A stretch of DNA of 64,000 nucleotides. It comes from Bettongia penicillata ogilbyi. Lineage: Eukaryota; Chordata; Mammalia; Diprotodontia; Potoroidae. Shown here one piece after another: positions 31,113-44,040 of the stretch. The position numbers were made by a program, and so were the translations under genes. The first letter of the stretch is position 1; every line of letters starts with the position of its first letter. Location of the stretch: contig JAJHZJ010000311.1 of assembly GCA_023548195.1 (NCBI GenBank), forward strand, positions 10,971,299 to 11,035,298, written 5' to 3'. Below the pieces are notes generated by a model. The model made no database searches. It was given only the letters and a program-made list of their open reading frames with translations, and was not told the DNA's origin.

Positions 31113-34100
31113 GTGTGTTCTTTCTCTCTTGGCTGTGTTGTAACAAAGTTATCAAAGACTACCATATTCCAAAATGTAGAGAGAGGCTCCCACGCTGGGC
31201 CACTGTTATGTAGCCCATAAGGGCACATGACCCTGATGTTGCTTCTGACTCTATTACATCTATTCTTTCCTTCTCTTAAACCAAGGAATATCATACTAGT
31301 TTCTGACTTTGTGAGCCTTAAAAGGTTGGCAGCACAATTCAGAAACCAGTGTCCAAGAAAATGTTTTTGGTCTGACAGTATAGCTCTGAAGACCGACTAG
31401 GATCCAGCTCAGCACTGGATTAACCTAACAAGCAAGATGCTGGATGCAAAAGGAGAAAGGTTTTCACTATCAGTTCTGCTGTATTCAGAAACGAACTTAG
31501 TGGAACAAATGTATTGTAGATCCTACTTTAAATTTCTATTCTTATGGTATATTACTAATAAATATCACTTTCTAAGAGACAGCTGATGTTAATTGGCTAA
31601 GTGAAACTAAGGCCATGATCACTTGTGGCTAAAGCGAGGGAAGAACATAACAGAATGACAGCTTGAGCCAATGGGATTAAAGAAGAAATGCTCAACTCCC
31701 AAAGGAAAAAACCTGAGCAGGAGATGTAGCTTTGCTATGAGAGAATTGATTCATCCTTGTGATATTCTCTAAAGTTTTATGTATGTTATGTTTCTAAAAA
31801 AAGGGAAAGAATATCAAAATCAACTAATACATTGATACATCTCATAAACAGTTCAGCATTTCATAGTTCCCACCTCTCTAAAAAGAGAATGTTAGCATTG
31901 AGTCTTTATGGCATTTGATAGATAAGATAGAATGTTTCTTTAAATTTATTATTTTCTAACATTTAAATCTACTTCTTAAAATTATATACAAAATTCAGAC
32001 TTATAGTGTGGAAGAAGATGATTTTGTGTATTTATTGAGGAAAATCACATAAAGATAGAATCTTTTACCTCCAAAATTTGAGATCATATATTGACATAAA
32101 GCAAGTTGTCAAAGGTTAAGGTCTCTATTGCAAAAATTGCTCTTAAAAGTCACTGAATGTCTCAAAGACTTCAAATATCAAACATGTAATTTCAATAGGA
32201 AATCATTCCATCAGCTTCCATTTCCCTGGATGACTATCCTATCCTTGTCTCCCTGTTGCCCTTTTGTTATAACCATAATGGCTTCCCCATCATCCTTTCA
32301 TCCCTGAACATTTTTTGGGGGGAATTCTTTTACAATTCTTCTTTCATGTCTACTACTAAGTTTTTATGGAAATCAAAGGTGTAGGGGGTGGGAAATTGAG
32401 TTGGTATCAGCACCAGTTTCTAGTTCTCCCTACGAAGCTTCATGGAACATAATATTAAATGATATTTTAAACAAATGATTTTTAGGAAATATCAAATTTA
32501 CAAAATTTTAGATGAGATTTCTCTGTTCTCTATCAACTCTGCACATTTATAGAGTTTCACTTTTGATGAGTATCAAAATGCATCGATTCACAAGACAAAT
32601 ATTGACCTGACCTTTCCTTCACCTCAGTATATATCTACTTCTGAAGTCAATAAATCTAGAAACTGTTCTGACAGCAATGAATAATAGTTTCAAATTCTCA
32701 AAAAAGCAGCCTTGCTATAAAGTGATAATTTACTCATTTATAGCTTCTCCTTCAAACAAATAAGAAGACAATATGACTTCCATTACAGGCATTTCTATAT
32801 CACTAGATTTGTAACATGTGAGTGACATTTACTTTAGGCCTACTAATACATTCCAACAGATTCTCAAGGCATTTTAAATATGACATTGCTTTTGCTAGTG
32901 GCCATTGGATTCCAATGTCCAGTTTTGGTTGTAAATGTATTTAAACTATATAATTATGCTATAAATAACTGGTGCCTTCAATCAAACACAGCTCTCCCTG
33001 GGCTTTTTTAATTGCAGATATAATAAATATAATTGACAACTATATCAGCTTTTGGAAGTTCAGTTATTTTGTTTGTCAGCTTGCTTTTATCTTCTTTAAA
33101 TCTGGGAAGTAAAAACCACAGGTCATGATTTGCATATATTTATTCTTTCAGTAAGAAAAATAACCTTAGGGGGCCTTGTTATGTCCAAAGCAATTCATTT
33201 TGGAAGTTTCATATTCCATCTCTAAGACCTCAGCACCCATCTGGTACTCTTTGCTTTTGGGGATGGAAGATATTTTTGTATATATAAAAAGAAAGGAAAT
33301 AAAGACTTCTGTTGAGTTGACTTCTACGCAGTAGTAGTTAACAAGTACTAGACAGAACTTCTTCGATAGTACCAAGTCAGTTGTCAGCATTTCCTCAAGT
33401 ATTAGCTTTCTGATTTAGTCCATATTACCATCTGTATCTGACATTTAAAAAAATGAGCAATAGGTGTGCTAGAATAATGACTGTCTTCTGTGACAAATTG
33501 CCATACAATATGCAGTGGCCGTTTTGTTTTGGCAATTGACATCAGTTAGCTGTATTCATTTGGATTTCAGGCACTGAAATGAAAACCAACTATGTTTCAG
33601 TCAAATTGATGTCTATTTTAAAAGTTTCTAGATGATTAAATTTGAACGTTGATTATCTAAATCTAAATGGAAATCATTTTATAGAATTGGAATATCATTG
33701 AATAAGTGCTAGAAAAGACACTGGAATTCATCTATTCTAACCCCAAGGGTATTTTGGGGCCAGATTAAGGTAGCTCAAATGAGCCAATTGAAGCATTTCT
33801 GACTTAGACTTTGGAAATGAACAAATGTTAAAAATCAGAGAATTATATATTATGCTGTTGATGGTCTAAGAAAGTACTGACATATTTTTAAGTTTAACTG
33901 CATTGTTCTTCTCTTTGGGAAGCTGTAGGGAGCTGCTTGTTAAACATTTACCCCTTTTTAAGTCTCCTATTGCATAGATCATAAAATTATAAATCCAGAG
34001 ATGAACGTGACCAGAAGTCATCTAATAGAACTCTCTCGCTTTTTCAAAACTTTCACTAAGATGCGCCTTCTCTGCTCTACCGTTAACAAATCAAGAAAAA

Positions 34101-34190
34101 CAAAACCCCTGTCATAATTATATGTATTCAAGCAGATCAGTTTCCCCATTAGCCATGTCCAGGAAAAAAATACGTTTCAATTCGGACTCT
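31113..34190. other. Mostly repeat-free DNA, no gene seen
   Basis: Few recognisable repeats except weak scraps at 33665-33770 and 33985-34035. At 32880-33160 the sequence is complex and includes an octamer atttgcat (33129-33136). Possible intronic or intergenic regulatory DNA; this is inference only. Confidence 0.35.
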
Positions 34191-34690
34191 GAATTCATCA
34201 CCTCTGTCTCAGAAGAGAAGGTATGTTTCATCAGGAGTCTGCTGGAATCATGGCTGCTCTTTGTGCTGATGAGAATTCCTAAGTCATTCAAAGTTATTTG
34301 TCTTTATGGTATTGTTACTGCATACATAATTCTCCTGGTTCATTTCGTTTCACTTTCAGTTCATACAAGTCTTCCAGGTTTCTCTGAAAACATCTCTTTC
34401 ATCATTTTTTTACAGAAAAAAATATTAATCCATAATATTCACATAATTAATGGACTTTCCCTCAGTATCTAATTTTTTACTACAATAAAAAGGGCTGCCA
34501 TAAATTTGACACAAACATGGGTTCTTTTCCTCTCAGTTTGCTCACTTTGGAGCATTGACCTAATACTGTTATTGCTAGATCAAAGGTAATAATGTTAATA
34601 ATTTGGGGAGCATAGTTCCATAGTTCCATATGCATTTCTCATTAGAGAATATTTTGATAACATTTTGGAATATTTTCTCCGCAGGTTATT
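34191..34690 (-). mobile_element. L1 3'UTR/ORF2 end, minus strand
   Basis: Reverse-oriented L1: 'gagaattcctaagtcattca', 'ttgtctttatggtattgtta', 'tctcctggttcatttc', 'aaagggctgccataaatt' and 'tgttattgctagatcaaagg', in L1 order. Diverged, and truncated on the right. Confidence 0.75.
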
Positions 34691-34835
34691 AATAGCATGA
34701 ATTTCTTCAACCCAAAACTGACTTCATTCCTTCCTTTTCAAATGAGGAACTGAGACCCAGTTAAATTACTAGCCCAGTAGTTGCTTAGAGGATACGCTGT
34801 TGACCATAGTTTTAAAACTGTGCACCTTAACTCCA
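34691..34835 (-). mobile_element. SINE fragment, low confidence
   Basis: 'aaatgaggaactgagaccca' and 'agcccagtagttgcttagag' resemble the reversed CORE-SINE middle. Confidence 0.4.
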
Positions 34836-35296
34836 GATTGAGCATCATTTCCACTCTATTCATTATTTAATCCAATGTCTTTTTTTAATAGATAGCATAA
34901 ATGAAAGAGTAAGAAAGAATCAAACAATTTATTTTATGCCAAGAACTCTCCTAAGACCTGGGAATAAAAATAGGAAAAAACCCCCAGCAACAGTTCAGGA
35001 CCAGGTCTCATGTATCTCAAAGACTAATTGCAGGAGACAACACATAGAAAAGAAGGTTCAGCTGGAGGCCAGATGGAAAACTCTGGAAAATTTAATGGTG
35101 CCACAGTTGAGCAAGTGGCAAGACTCCTGGCTAAAGTATTCTAAACTTATGTTCTATTTTTGTGCCAAAGTAAAAGCAATGTAAAGGCACTATCAGTATC
35201 TAAGTGAAAGACTGTCAAATTTAGAGTGAGAAGTAACCAGTGTTTATCCCTTGACATCTGACACTTATTTTGTGATTGTAACTGTTGTTTTGTTTT

Positions 35297-35530
35297 TTTC
35301 AGGCCATTTCTGACTCTTTTTTACCCCATTTGAGGTTTTCTTGGTAAAGATACTGGAGTGGTTGCCTTTTCCTTGTCCAGTACATTTGGCATAAGAGCAA
35401 TTAAGGCAAACTGGGTTAAGTGACTTACCCAGGGTCACAAGACTACGAAGCGTCTGAGGTCAGATTTGAACTCAAAATGATTCTTCCTGATTCCATGGCC
35501 AGAACTCTATTTTCTGTACCACCTAATTTC
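35297..35530 (-). mobile_element. Marsupial tRNA-derived SINE, near full length
   Basis: Reverse complement shows the complete series. The tail is at the left ('catttctgactctttt', 'ttggtaaagatactggagtg'). The middle is 'taagtgacttacccagggtc'. At the right are 'ttgaactcaaaatgattctt' and 'ccagaactctattttctgta'. Same family as 2.5, 39.1 and 52.8-53.7 kb. Confidence 0.85.
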
Positions 35531-35894
35531 CTTGATTACTATTTAGTAATGAAATAACTATGCTTCAGTTTTCTTACTTATAAAATAATGAAATTAATAC
35601 TTGCCACACCATCCTCACAGTGTTGTTATAAGGATTTAATAATATATGCAATATGCTTCCTCAAACTTAAAATATCATATAAATGTAAGCACTTATTACT
35701 AGACAACTGTCTATTTTAATTTCAAGAATCATGGTGTAGCAATAATACTAATAACTTATTTACACATTGCCTTAAAGTTTACTAAGTCCTTTGCATTTAA
35801 GGTGCTCATAATAGGAAGTCACCAGGGATGGGGAGGGAGAAAGAGAGTTCTGATTTTGGGTGAGTCATTAAGTTACCTATAGGACCTAGATTGA

Positions 35895-35975
35895 TTATAG
35901 GGAGTTAGGTGGTATAATAGGTAAAACAGCAAGCCTAGAATCAAGTCAAACCTGAATTTAAATGTTTGTTTTTCT
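35895..35975 (+). mobile_element. SINE 5' scrap
   Basis: 'gggagttaggtggtataata' and 'agcaagcctagaatcaagtc' resemble the tRNA-like head of the marsupial SINE. Confidence 0.45.
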
Positions 35976-35989
35976 TAGGGAACTTGTCT

Positions 35990-38590
35990 TTACACTTTTT
36001 AGTCAAAAATTTAAGCTGTTATATCAATACTTGGTACTGTTATTATCAATTAAGTTAAGATGATAAGGTGTATGACATCACACTTTAAGATACATACATA
36101 TTCATATATACACATATGTGTGTACACGTATATGAAGAAATATAAATATCTCTATATATCAAATGAGAGGTATCTGTATACATAGTGAAGTCAAGATCAG
36201 GAAGCATTCATTTAAATACTTGTGTAATCACACCTTCTTTAACCTGAAATGTCAAAAAAAAGTTCTCTCTTTGCTCACTAACCTAATAAATCTACTCTAG
36301 CATTTTTCAAAAGATATTGTTATTTCTAAAGAGTATTCCAAACTCTCTAAGTCTGTAATAAGTTTGTATTATCTTCCACAACTTGAGGAAATGTCAGTGA
36401 CATTGCCTAGTTGGGAATAAATCTCATTGAGACGAGAATTTTGTATAATCTGATAATCAAAAGTCAAAACCTCAACCTTTGTGCAATTGACATAACAACT
36501 TGGTAACTCTTTCAAAGTACTACCTCATGACCAAAAGGAAAATGTTCTAGGAAACTCCTTACTTATCATACAAAACTATTCAGTTCTGCCTCCACTCATA
36601 CATCCTGTAAATTGACAAATGTGTTGTGGAAAAGTATTTCCTCCCTGAGACCTGGCCATTTTCAATTCGATATTATGCATTCTTTCCTCACACAGGATAC
36701 TTTACATTTTCTTTGTTCTTACTTTTGGTTAACAGTGAGTGCTGCTCACAGTAACTCTCATTTGTGTAAGTGAAAAATAACTATGTTTTTATTACTTAAA
36801 AATATTACAAAAAGGGACAATATGCTAAAAATATGCAGTGAACAAATATCATCTGTACAGACTGGAAGAGAACCTTCATAAATTAACCTTATTAGTGCAT
36901 TACTGTAAGCGAATGCCAAAAAAGCTCCTAATTTGCATTAAGATAGATTTTTCAGGTTGGCTGCATGATTTAATTAAAGAAAAGATTAAGAATCATTAAA
37001 CAAGCTGCTCTACCTTGCAATAACAGAATTCATATCTGATTCAGGTTAACGAAAACACAGATGGTGATTCAGTAACTGTTGAGTTGCTGTAACAGAATGA
37101 AAATGATCCCATTAGTTCTCTGGAAATGTGAGGGAATTTGAAAATTAGTATGCAGATACATTGTATGGTGCTAGACAGCTTGGTCTGCTTGGATCATCAC
37201 TGATTATACTTTGTTTGGGTTGGCAACACTGAACTTAATAAATGAAAAAATGTTCCAGTATACCACAGTTGGAAGCTGTTCAAGGTTGAAATAGGTGTGC
37301 AGACTTTCAAGAAGAGAGAGTTAAGTAAACAAATGTCAATCAATTCAGAGCTGGCGACATTTTTTTCAAGAATATGTCTGTTCTTGAGAAGCAAGTGTCA
37401 TTAAAATGGAAACCCTTCTCTTGATACATATGTTCATGTGGTATTTATTATTACAGAGACATTTTAAATGCATAGCATGAGTTTGAGAGAAATGCTAAGG
37501 CGTTTTAATAGCATCTATTTTCAGGGAGATGGGGAAAATTGGGTCACTCTGAGGATCATTATATATTATAGACAAAGAAATCAATATGATTTTTCTGGAA
37601 AACATCGTGACAGCCTGAGAAGAAAGGGAAAATGATACGGCTTATGGATGTTTTTAAAAGTGTCATTGAGAACCGGAAAATGATCAACATCTAGTCTTCT
37701 CATGGGCTGAAAAAGAAAAACAAAACCCAAACAAGTGGTATCGTAAATCACATCTGCCAGTGGGAATTTGGAGGCACTCTCAGAGATGAACTGCGCAGAA
37801 GGACCACCATTTATAACACCTGATTCACTCTATCCATTTGCCTGCTCCGTTTCTGACCCGTATGATGAACCACAGTGAGAGTGCTACAAACCCAGTAGGT
37901 CATAAGATTTCCTGAAATTCATACAGCAAATGACCCTGTTTCAGTTAACTTGATACAATAATACAGAATCAGCACCTTGTGGCCTAAGGTTTATTTTGGT
38001 TCTATAATTTTTACTGTGAGTGCCTCGAAGGCTAGTCCATTGATCACATCTAGTGCAAAGTACATTACAACAGTAGGGGAGGTCGAAATGCTTAGACTCC
38101 TTGGTTAAAATGCTCCCTGCTTATCATGTGTTAAGATTCTTCCAGAAATGATGTAACGGATCAGGGATTATGGTGTTAGGTTTGCAAACTACCTTTAAAA
38201 AGTTCATTAATTAACATCATATCATCATGTCCAACACACTTCTCCCAGGATTATGTTAATTAACTTCATAGTTTAAAAAAAAGACTTTTTAATTTTCAGT
38301 GCAAGAGTCATAAACAGGTTGTTTTTGCTCTGGAAACTTTTCCTGCAGTTGTGTTGCATTTTAATGTTTTTAACACACATTTCAAGATAACGTTCTCAAA
38401 CCATTTGGTGGACGATGAGGGCTCACACTACCAGCTTGTGTTGTTAATCCAAAGGAAGGGAAGCTATTGAAAATTTTTTTTTTTCTAAGATGTCTAGAAA
38501 GTGGGTACTCAGCTAAATATCGTTCTGTTGCAAGGATTGTTAGGCATCTGTATTTCCAGCTTTGTCTCTCCTGAAGCATTTATTTAAAGT
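35990..38590. other. Longest repeat-poor stretch; candidate conserved noncoding DNA
   Basis: After a TA-rich part (36080-36180) there is 2.4 kb without repeats I can name. From about 36780 to 38400 the sequence is complex, with homeodomain-like TAATTA/ATTAATTA cores (gatttaattaaag at about 36967, attaattaac at 38206, gttaattaac at 38255). No splice-flanked coding exon was found. Function would be inference. Confidence 0.35.
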
Positions 38591-38594
38591 GGGT

Positions 38595-38850
38595 TCACAA
38601 ACCCTGCTAAATCTTAATTCCCCATCTGCTGCACTCTTTGGGATCAATTCCACCATTATCACACTCATATGTCAAGTGCCTTCACATCTCCCATCCTTTT
38701 TAACCTTTTTTGGCGTACTGTCTCCCCTTATTAGATTGTAAGCACCTTGAGTACAAAGACTCTCCTTTCCTAATTTGTATTCCCAGTGTTTAGCACAGTC
38801 CTTTTCACACAGAAGGAATTTAATAAATATTTATTGAATTGTATTATGTT
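38595..38850 (+). mobile_element. L2 LINE 3' end
   Basis: 'attagattgtaagcaccttg', 'tttgtattcccagtgtttag' and 'aatttaataaatatttattg' are the L2 3' terminal block on the plus strand. Confidence 0.75.
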
Positions 38851-39065
38851 GTTTCACTTATTGATCTTGATAGTTTAAAAAAATACTTTAAATTATTTCC
38901 TATAACATTGTACAATCTGAGAAGACTTTGACATTTCAAAAGACTGGATTGCATATGTCAACATATATTATTTTATGCAATGTATTGTATATTGTCTTCA
39001 ATTTAATAGGCTGCTGAATAGCCTTCACAAGTTACCTATCAGTATCTAATGACTACCATGAGAAA

Positions 39066-39320
39066 GCTAGGTAGCACACTAGATAGAGTGCTAGACCTAG
39101 AGTCGGAAAGACTTATGTTCCTAAGTTCAAATTTGGCCCCAGATACCTACTAACTGTGTGACCCTGGACAAGTCACTTAACAAGTCAGTTTTTCATCTAT
39201 AAAAAATGAGCTGGAAAAGGAAATGATAAAACCACTCCAGCATTTTTGCCAAGAAAATCCCAAATGCAATAACAAAGAGTCAGACATGACTAACATGACT
39301 GAATAACAAAAAAAAAAATA
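39066..39320 (+). mobile_element. Marsupial tRNA-derived SINE, full length with A-tail
   Basis: Head 'agctaggtagcacactagat', core 'ctgtgtgaccctggacaagt', then 'atgagctggaaaaggaaatg' and 'gagtcagacatgactaacat', ending in an A-run at 39309-39319. The best-preserved copy in the window. Small minus-strand frame 39177-39398 is its shadow. Confidence 0.9.
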
Positions 39321-39539
39321 ACTATAACAGCACAACAATATCCAACCCAGATAATGGGTTGGGGGCAGGTGAACAATTTCAAAATAAGGGAATGTCAATG
39401 AGAGTGATGCAAAACAAAGACTCTCTACCTTGAGATTACTACAGTACCATTGAAATCAGAAAACTTGGTAAGTTTGGACTCTTTGAAAACCATCAGGGTC
39501 AACATCCTGATCAGTCATACAATTCTATGTATCTTTAAA

Positions 39540-39690
39540 AGTAGGCACCAAGGTTAAGGGCATGAAGCTACCCTATTCACTGCTGACAAGAAGATCATCC
39601 TGAACTGGAAGACAGTGGACCACAACGTCCTTGTTTATGCTCTGATATCATATCCGAAGGCAAGAAACATCAAAACAAAAATATAGAAAG
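39540..39690 (+). other. Short coding-like open stretch, unidentified
   Basis: One frame stays open and reads NWKTVDHNVLVYALISYPKA, which looks protein-like. No start, splice pair or repeat identity is evident. Possibly a processed-pseudogene scrap. Confidence 0.2.
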
Positions 39691-39855
39691 GACCATAGGT
39701 CTAGACCTGAATAGGACCTTGATAGCCATTTCATCTAATTCATTTTCATTGTGAAGAAAATTGAAGCTTGGCAAGATGAAGTAATTTGTTCAAGATCATG
39801 CCTGTAGTAAGTACAAGTACTAGGAGTCAAACCCAGTGATCTTTCTCTAAAACTT
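39691..39855 (-). mobile_element. SINE fragment
   Basis: 'catttcatctaattcatttt' and 'gaagtaatttgttcaagatc' match the reversed CORE-SINE middle. Confidence 0.5.
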
Positions 39856-40235
39856 TACTTTGCTCTGCTGATAATGGTACTGACCATCAAAACAAAAAAA
39901 TTACAAGCGTGCATGAAATGAACAGAAAATATGATTTATTACCAGATATAGATAGGACTTCATACTGCATTATGCCAAAATTAACTTTTGCTCAGAGTTA
40001 CACATCATATTACATACATTTGCAAGGCAATTCTAAAAAAACCAAAAATAACTATATTTCAAAGCCATGATTAGGTAAATAAGAGCATACATTGAAGAGT
40101 TACTTAAGTTCCAAAAGGGAAAAGATGGATAACCTAAAAATTCTGAAAATCACCCAGTTAGCTTCATTAGTAGAGCAGCAGCCTCTTAATTTCAAGATCA
40201 TAGATTACAATCCCACATTGGGCACTACTGCATTT

Positions 40236-40430
40236 AGAGACAGCTAGGTGATGCAGTGGTTACAATACTAGACTTAGTGACACAAAGATCTGAGTTCAAA
40301 CCCCACAATCTTGGGATAACTACTTAACCTCTTTCCGCATTAGTTCCCTCATGTGTAAAATGAAGGGGTTGGACGTGATGGTAACCAGACCTTTTCAGCT
40401 CTCATTCTATAATACTATGATCTCCATTTA
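40236..40430 (+). mobile_element. Marsupial tRNA/CORE SINE, second subfamily
   Basis: Head 'acagctaggtgatgcagtgg', core 'atcttgggataactactta', and a 3' block 'tgaaggggttggacgtgatg' that differs from the 39.1-kb copy and resembles the 27.1-kb copy. Confidence 0.8.
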
Positions 40431-40799
40431 ATACAAGCTCCTAAAATGTTACCTATGAAGAAGTGGGTGACAAAAATAATGCTGATGTCTTGAATAGAAA
40501 AGGGGATAGGCATACATAGAGCAGAATTTTGAAAATATATCTTCAGGTTTAGTTGCTCAGTTCCAAGTAATGGATCAAGTAAACAAAACCTGAATAATTA
40601 AAACTGATATCTTTTATAATCATATTTTCCCATGCCATTTGCCACACATAGCCATATACCCACATAGGAGCTACAACTATCATCATGGTAAAAAAAGAAA
40701 AAAAAATAGGTAGACAAGGTGAACATTCCTAAGTATAAACTTTAAACTACTATAGGGATGACAGCTTTAGAAAACTATTGAAAACCTGTGAAACCGTCA

Positions 40800-41970
40800 A
40801 TTAACAATAATTGATTGCATACCTAGGACATTCCAGAGTGCTAATATGTAGGCATAAAAATTAAACCACTTTTGCCCTTAAGGAGCTTGACACTCATTCA
40901 CAGTGCCATGTGAATTGATAGCAAAGTACTTTAACAGATTCCTTTCTGATATATCTTATCTGATATTTCCTAAGATAAGCATATAGATAGATATATCGAT
41001 AGATGGTGTACAATAAACATGTCAACAACACTGCAATACTTTTGGAATCAGCAGTCACTTCACTGAGCAAGAGTGAAGACCTATAATGTGTATGTATCAC
41101 TGGATTTATTTAAAGTGATTGAAAGTAGCTAATTTTCTGAATGAGCCTATGAAATTATTAAGATCAGCAACCCCCATGTCTCTTCCCTTTATGGTTTAGC
41201 TCAAGCAAAAATATGCTAAGAAAAAAGTATTGAACAAATGGCTGAGTCATTTATATTTGTTAATGGGAGGAAAGATATTTAGGATAAAAATTTAGGATCA
41301 CCTCATTGCTATCAGCAATTACAAAAGAATTAGGTATCAGTACAGATTACTAAGTAACATGATAAAAAGTCCAATACATCCCTAAAGATTGTAAAAACAA
41401 TTAGTAACTCTTGAAAACTTAGCAAGACAATTCCTTGTGATTAGAATTATATAGTAGAAGCTCACTATCACAGACTAAATAGACAAATCCATATATGACA
41501 AAGACCTCAAAATGTCCTGAAGAATTCAATCAATAGACTGCAAAGGAATTGAACCATTACATGGATGAAATATTTTCTCCACAATCATCTGCACGTCATT
41601 GATGTCTTTAGTAAATGCTACTATGCTAAATACTCAGATCTCCTAGTCATATAGAATGAAAAACTTTCAAACTACAGAGACCTAACAAAAGAGATAGCAA
41701 TCATATGAGAATAGAATGAGGTACATAGCATTTCTTTTAATGTTTGTTATAGTAATTAGGCCAACAATACTTATATAAAGTCTACAAAGAAACTTGCTTT
41801 CTAATACATTTATCCAAATACAGAAATTAGTTATTTTATCCCTCTTTTAAACAGTATACATGGAATTAAAAACAGAATAACAACAAGATAATGATTTGTC
41901 TCAAGACGATTTCTATCAGAACCATATCTTCAATAAAGAAAAGTGAAAATTGAAAAAAAAAGAACTATTA
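40800..41970. other. No gene seen; one old SINE tail
   Basis: At about 40810-40900 'gcccttaaggagcttgacac' fits an old SINE/L2 tail. The rest is unassigned AT-rich DNA. Confidence 0.35.
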
Positions 41971-42195
41971 CCAAATTTATCAGTGGTCAAGGAATACGAA
42001 CAAGGAGTTTCCAAAGAAGAAACAAAGCAATCTACAGACATAAAGATGCTCTAAAACACTATTGATTGGAGAAAGAAATACAAATTAAAACAACACTTAG
42101 GTACTACCTCAAACCTATCTGAAGTCATAAATGCTGGAGGGGAGGTACACTAATGAACTGGTAGAGTAGTGAACTGATCTAACCATTCTGATACT
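41971..42195 (+). mobile_element. L1 ORF2 end fragment, plus strand
   Basis: 'agatgctctaaaacactatt', 'ttggagaaagaaatacaaat' and 'gtgaactgatctaaccattc' follow L1 ORF2 C-terminal order. Both ends are truncated. Confidence 0.7.
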
Positions 42196-42199
42196 GGGT

Positions 42200-42735
42200 A
42201 CAGGCTTTTCCTGATTCTGCTCATTTCACTTTGCATCAGTTTGCACAAGTCTTTCCAGGTTTTTCTGAAATCTGTTCATCATTCCTCATTGCACAATAGT
42301 ATTCCAATACATTCATATACTCTAACAGCTTCGTCATTCCCCAAATGACAGATATCTCCTCAATTTTCAATATATTGCCAACAAAGAAAGGGCTGCTATA
42401 AATATTTTTGCACAGGTAGGCTATTTTCCCTTTTTAAAAATTTTGTCTTTGAGATACAGACCTAGTAGTGGATAGATCAAAGAATATGCACAAGTTTGGT
42501 TGTCCTTAGGATGTAGTTCCAAGTTGCTCATCAGAACGTTTGGATCAATTCACAACTCCACTAAGAGTGAATCAATGTCCCAATTTTCCCACATCTTTTC
42601 CAACATTTATAATTTTCCTTTTTTGGTATATTAGCAATTGCCATAGCAATCTGAGAGGTGTGAGGAGGTACCTCACAGTTGTTTTAGTTTGCGTTTCTCT
42701 TATCAAAAGTAATTTAGAGCAGTGCTTCTTAAACT
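42200..42735 (-). mobile_element. L1 ORF2 end fragment, minus strand
   Basis: Reverse-oriented L1: 'cactttgcatcagtttgcac', 'agggctgctataaatatttt', 'gagatacagacctagtagtg', 'ttcacaactccactaagagt' and 'caattttcccacatcttttc'. It overlaps in L1 coordinates with the plus-strand piece just before it, so the two form an inverted repeat. Confidence 0.8.
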
Positions 42736-42739
42736 GTGG

Positions 42740-43595
42740 GTAGCTTTGTAGCTTATAGCTTTTAAAATTTTTATTTACCACTGGGAAGAGCATGAACATA
42801 CTTGGAGGCATAGGAAAAATAAGTGAATGAAAATACAAAGTAGAAATGGCATAATCAATGGGAAAAGGGCCTAGAGGAACTAATGAGGGAGCGAGAACAA
42901 GGACAAAGGGACAAAAGTTAACTTTTAGGGGAAAAAAAGATGGATGTTTTGTTTTCTGAGAAAGTAGGGAAGGAAGAAAAGATTGTTGAATATCAAAGTT
43001 TTGAGGTAAAGAAAAGGCCTAAGGAATAGTTTGGCCATTTGGGGGGGCTTTATTACAAAGACAGCCATTATCCTGAGCAATTCAATCTCCAAAATCCTTT
43101 AAGCCCTTCATTTAATTCAAAATATCTGTCCTTTTCAGGTAAGCAGTACTTCTGCATTCAATTTGTACTATGCCAAACTGATTTAGACTTGTTGATATGT
43201 TGCTTTATAAACACAGTCTTCAATTGTTTCACATGTGTGGTCCATTTCCCTACCCAGGTCGTGAGCATCTAATTTGTCCTTATCAGTGGTTAATTACTTT
43301 TTCCTTAAAGGAGTTTCATTAAACTATGTTGAAAGCTTGAAAATGTAATCCTGTTAATTTAAGAGGGGAATTTAGGTGACAAGTGAAAAGGAGTTTGAGG
43401 AAAATTGATTATCGTACTTCCCTTCCCATAGTAAGGGCTATAAGAAAAATTATAAATATAGTTTTACTTTTTCTAATTAAATGAAAAAAAATCCTTTCTG
43501 AATATCCTCATCCTTCACTTATTTCACCAAGTATGCATGGAACCTGTCATATCATTGATAAAGGGAATTCTTACGTGAGGAAACTCCTTCAAACA
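42740..43595. other. Unassigned, no gene seen
   Basis: Purine-rich at 42780-43030, otherwise AT-rich. The 77-codon plus frame at 43039-43272 has no recognised features. Confidence 0.35.
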
Positions 43596-43599
43596 ATGT

Positions 43600-44040
43600 C
43601 ACTTGGCCCCTTCTTGCAACTTATAACATCACAGTTGCCTAGAGCACTGAGAGCATAAGTGATCTACCTATGGTCATGGAGCCAGTAGACACAGATGAAA
43701 GGACTCAACCTCCATTCTTCATGACTTTAAGGCTGGCTACCTACTATGCTATTCTGCCTTTCTATAGATAAATTTTATTTTTTTCTTTCATTGAAACATA
43801 CCACATTTAATAGGCAATATTTTGTCAAAAGAACCCGAATATTTAAAGTGATAAAAGATATTTACCCCTCCAAGTGAGGAGAATTATTTTACTGAGACAG
43901 TGTGATGTACCGGGTAAAGAGCAAACCTTTGAGTCAGGAAGAGAAATACGCAGTTTCTTCATGTGATACATGCTGGTCATGTGACTATGGCCAAACCATT
44001 TAACAAATTCCCAAAACTCTAAGACTTTCACTTACAAAGG
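43600..44040. mobile_element. Two SINE fragments
   Basis: 43600-43765 reads as a reversed CORE-SINE ('tgatctacctatggtcatgg'). 43890-44040 reads on the plus strand ('ctttgagtcaggaagagaaa', 'gtgactatggccaaaccatt'). Both are old. Confidence 0.5.

Noticed and set aside
34122..34210. Exon-like stretch ending aagag|gtatgt with a plausible N-terminus
   Set aside because: No good acceptor. The sequence leads without a break into a minus-strand L1 3' end, and its right part resembles L1 3'UTR.
39066..39320. tRNA gene in the SINE head
   Set aside because: tRNA-related only by descent; no complete cloverleaf or intact A and B boxes visible.
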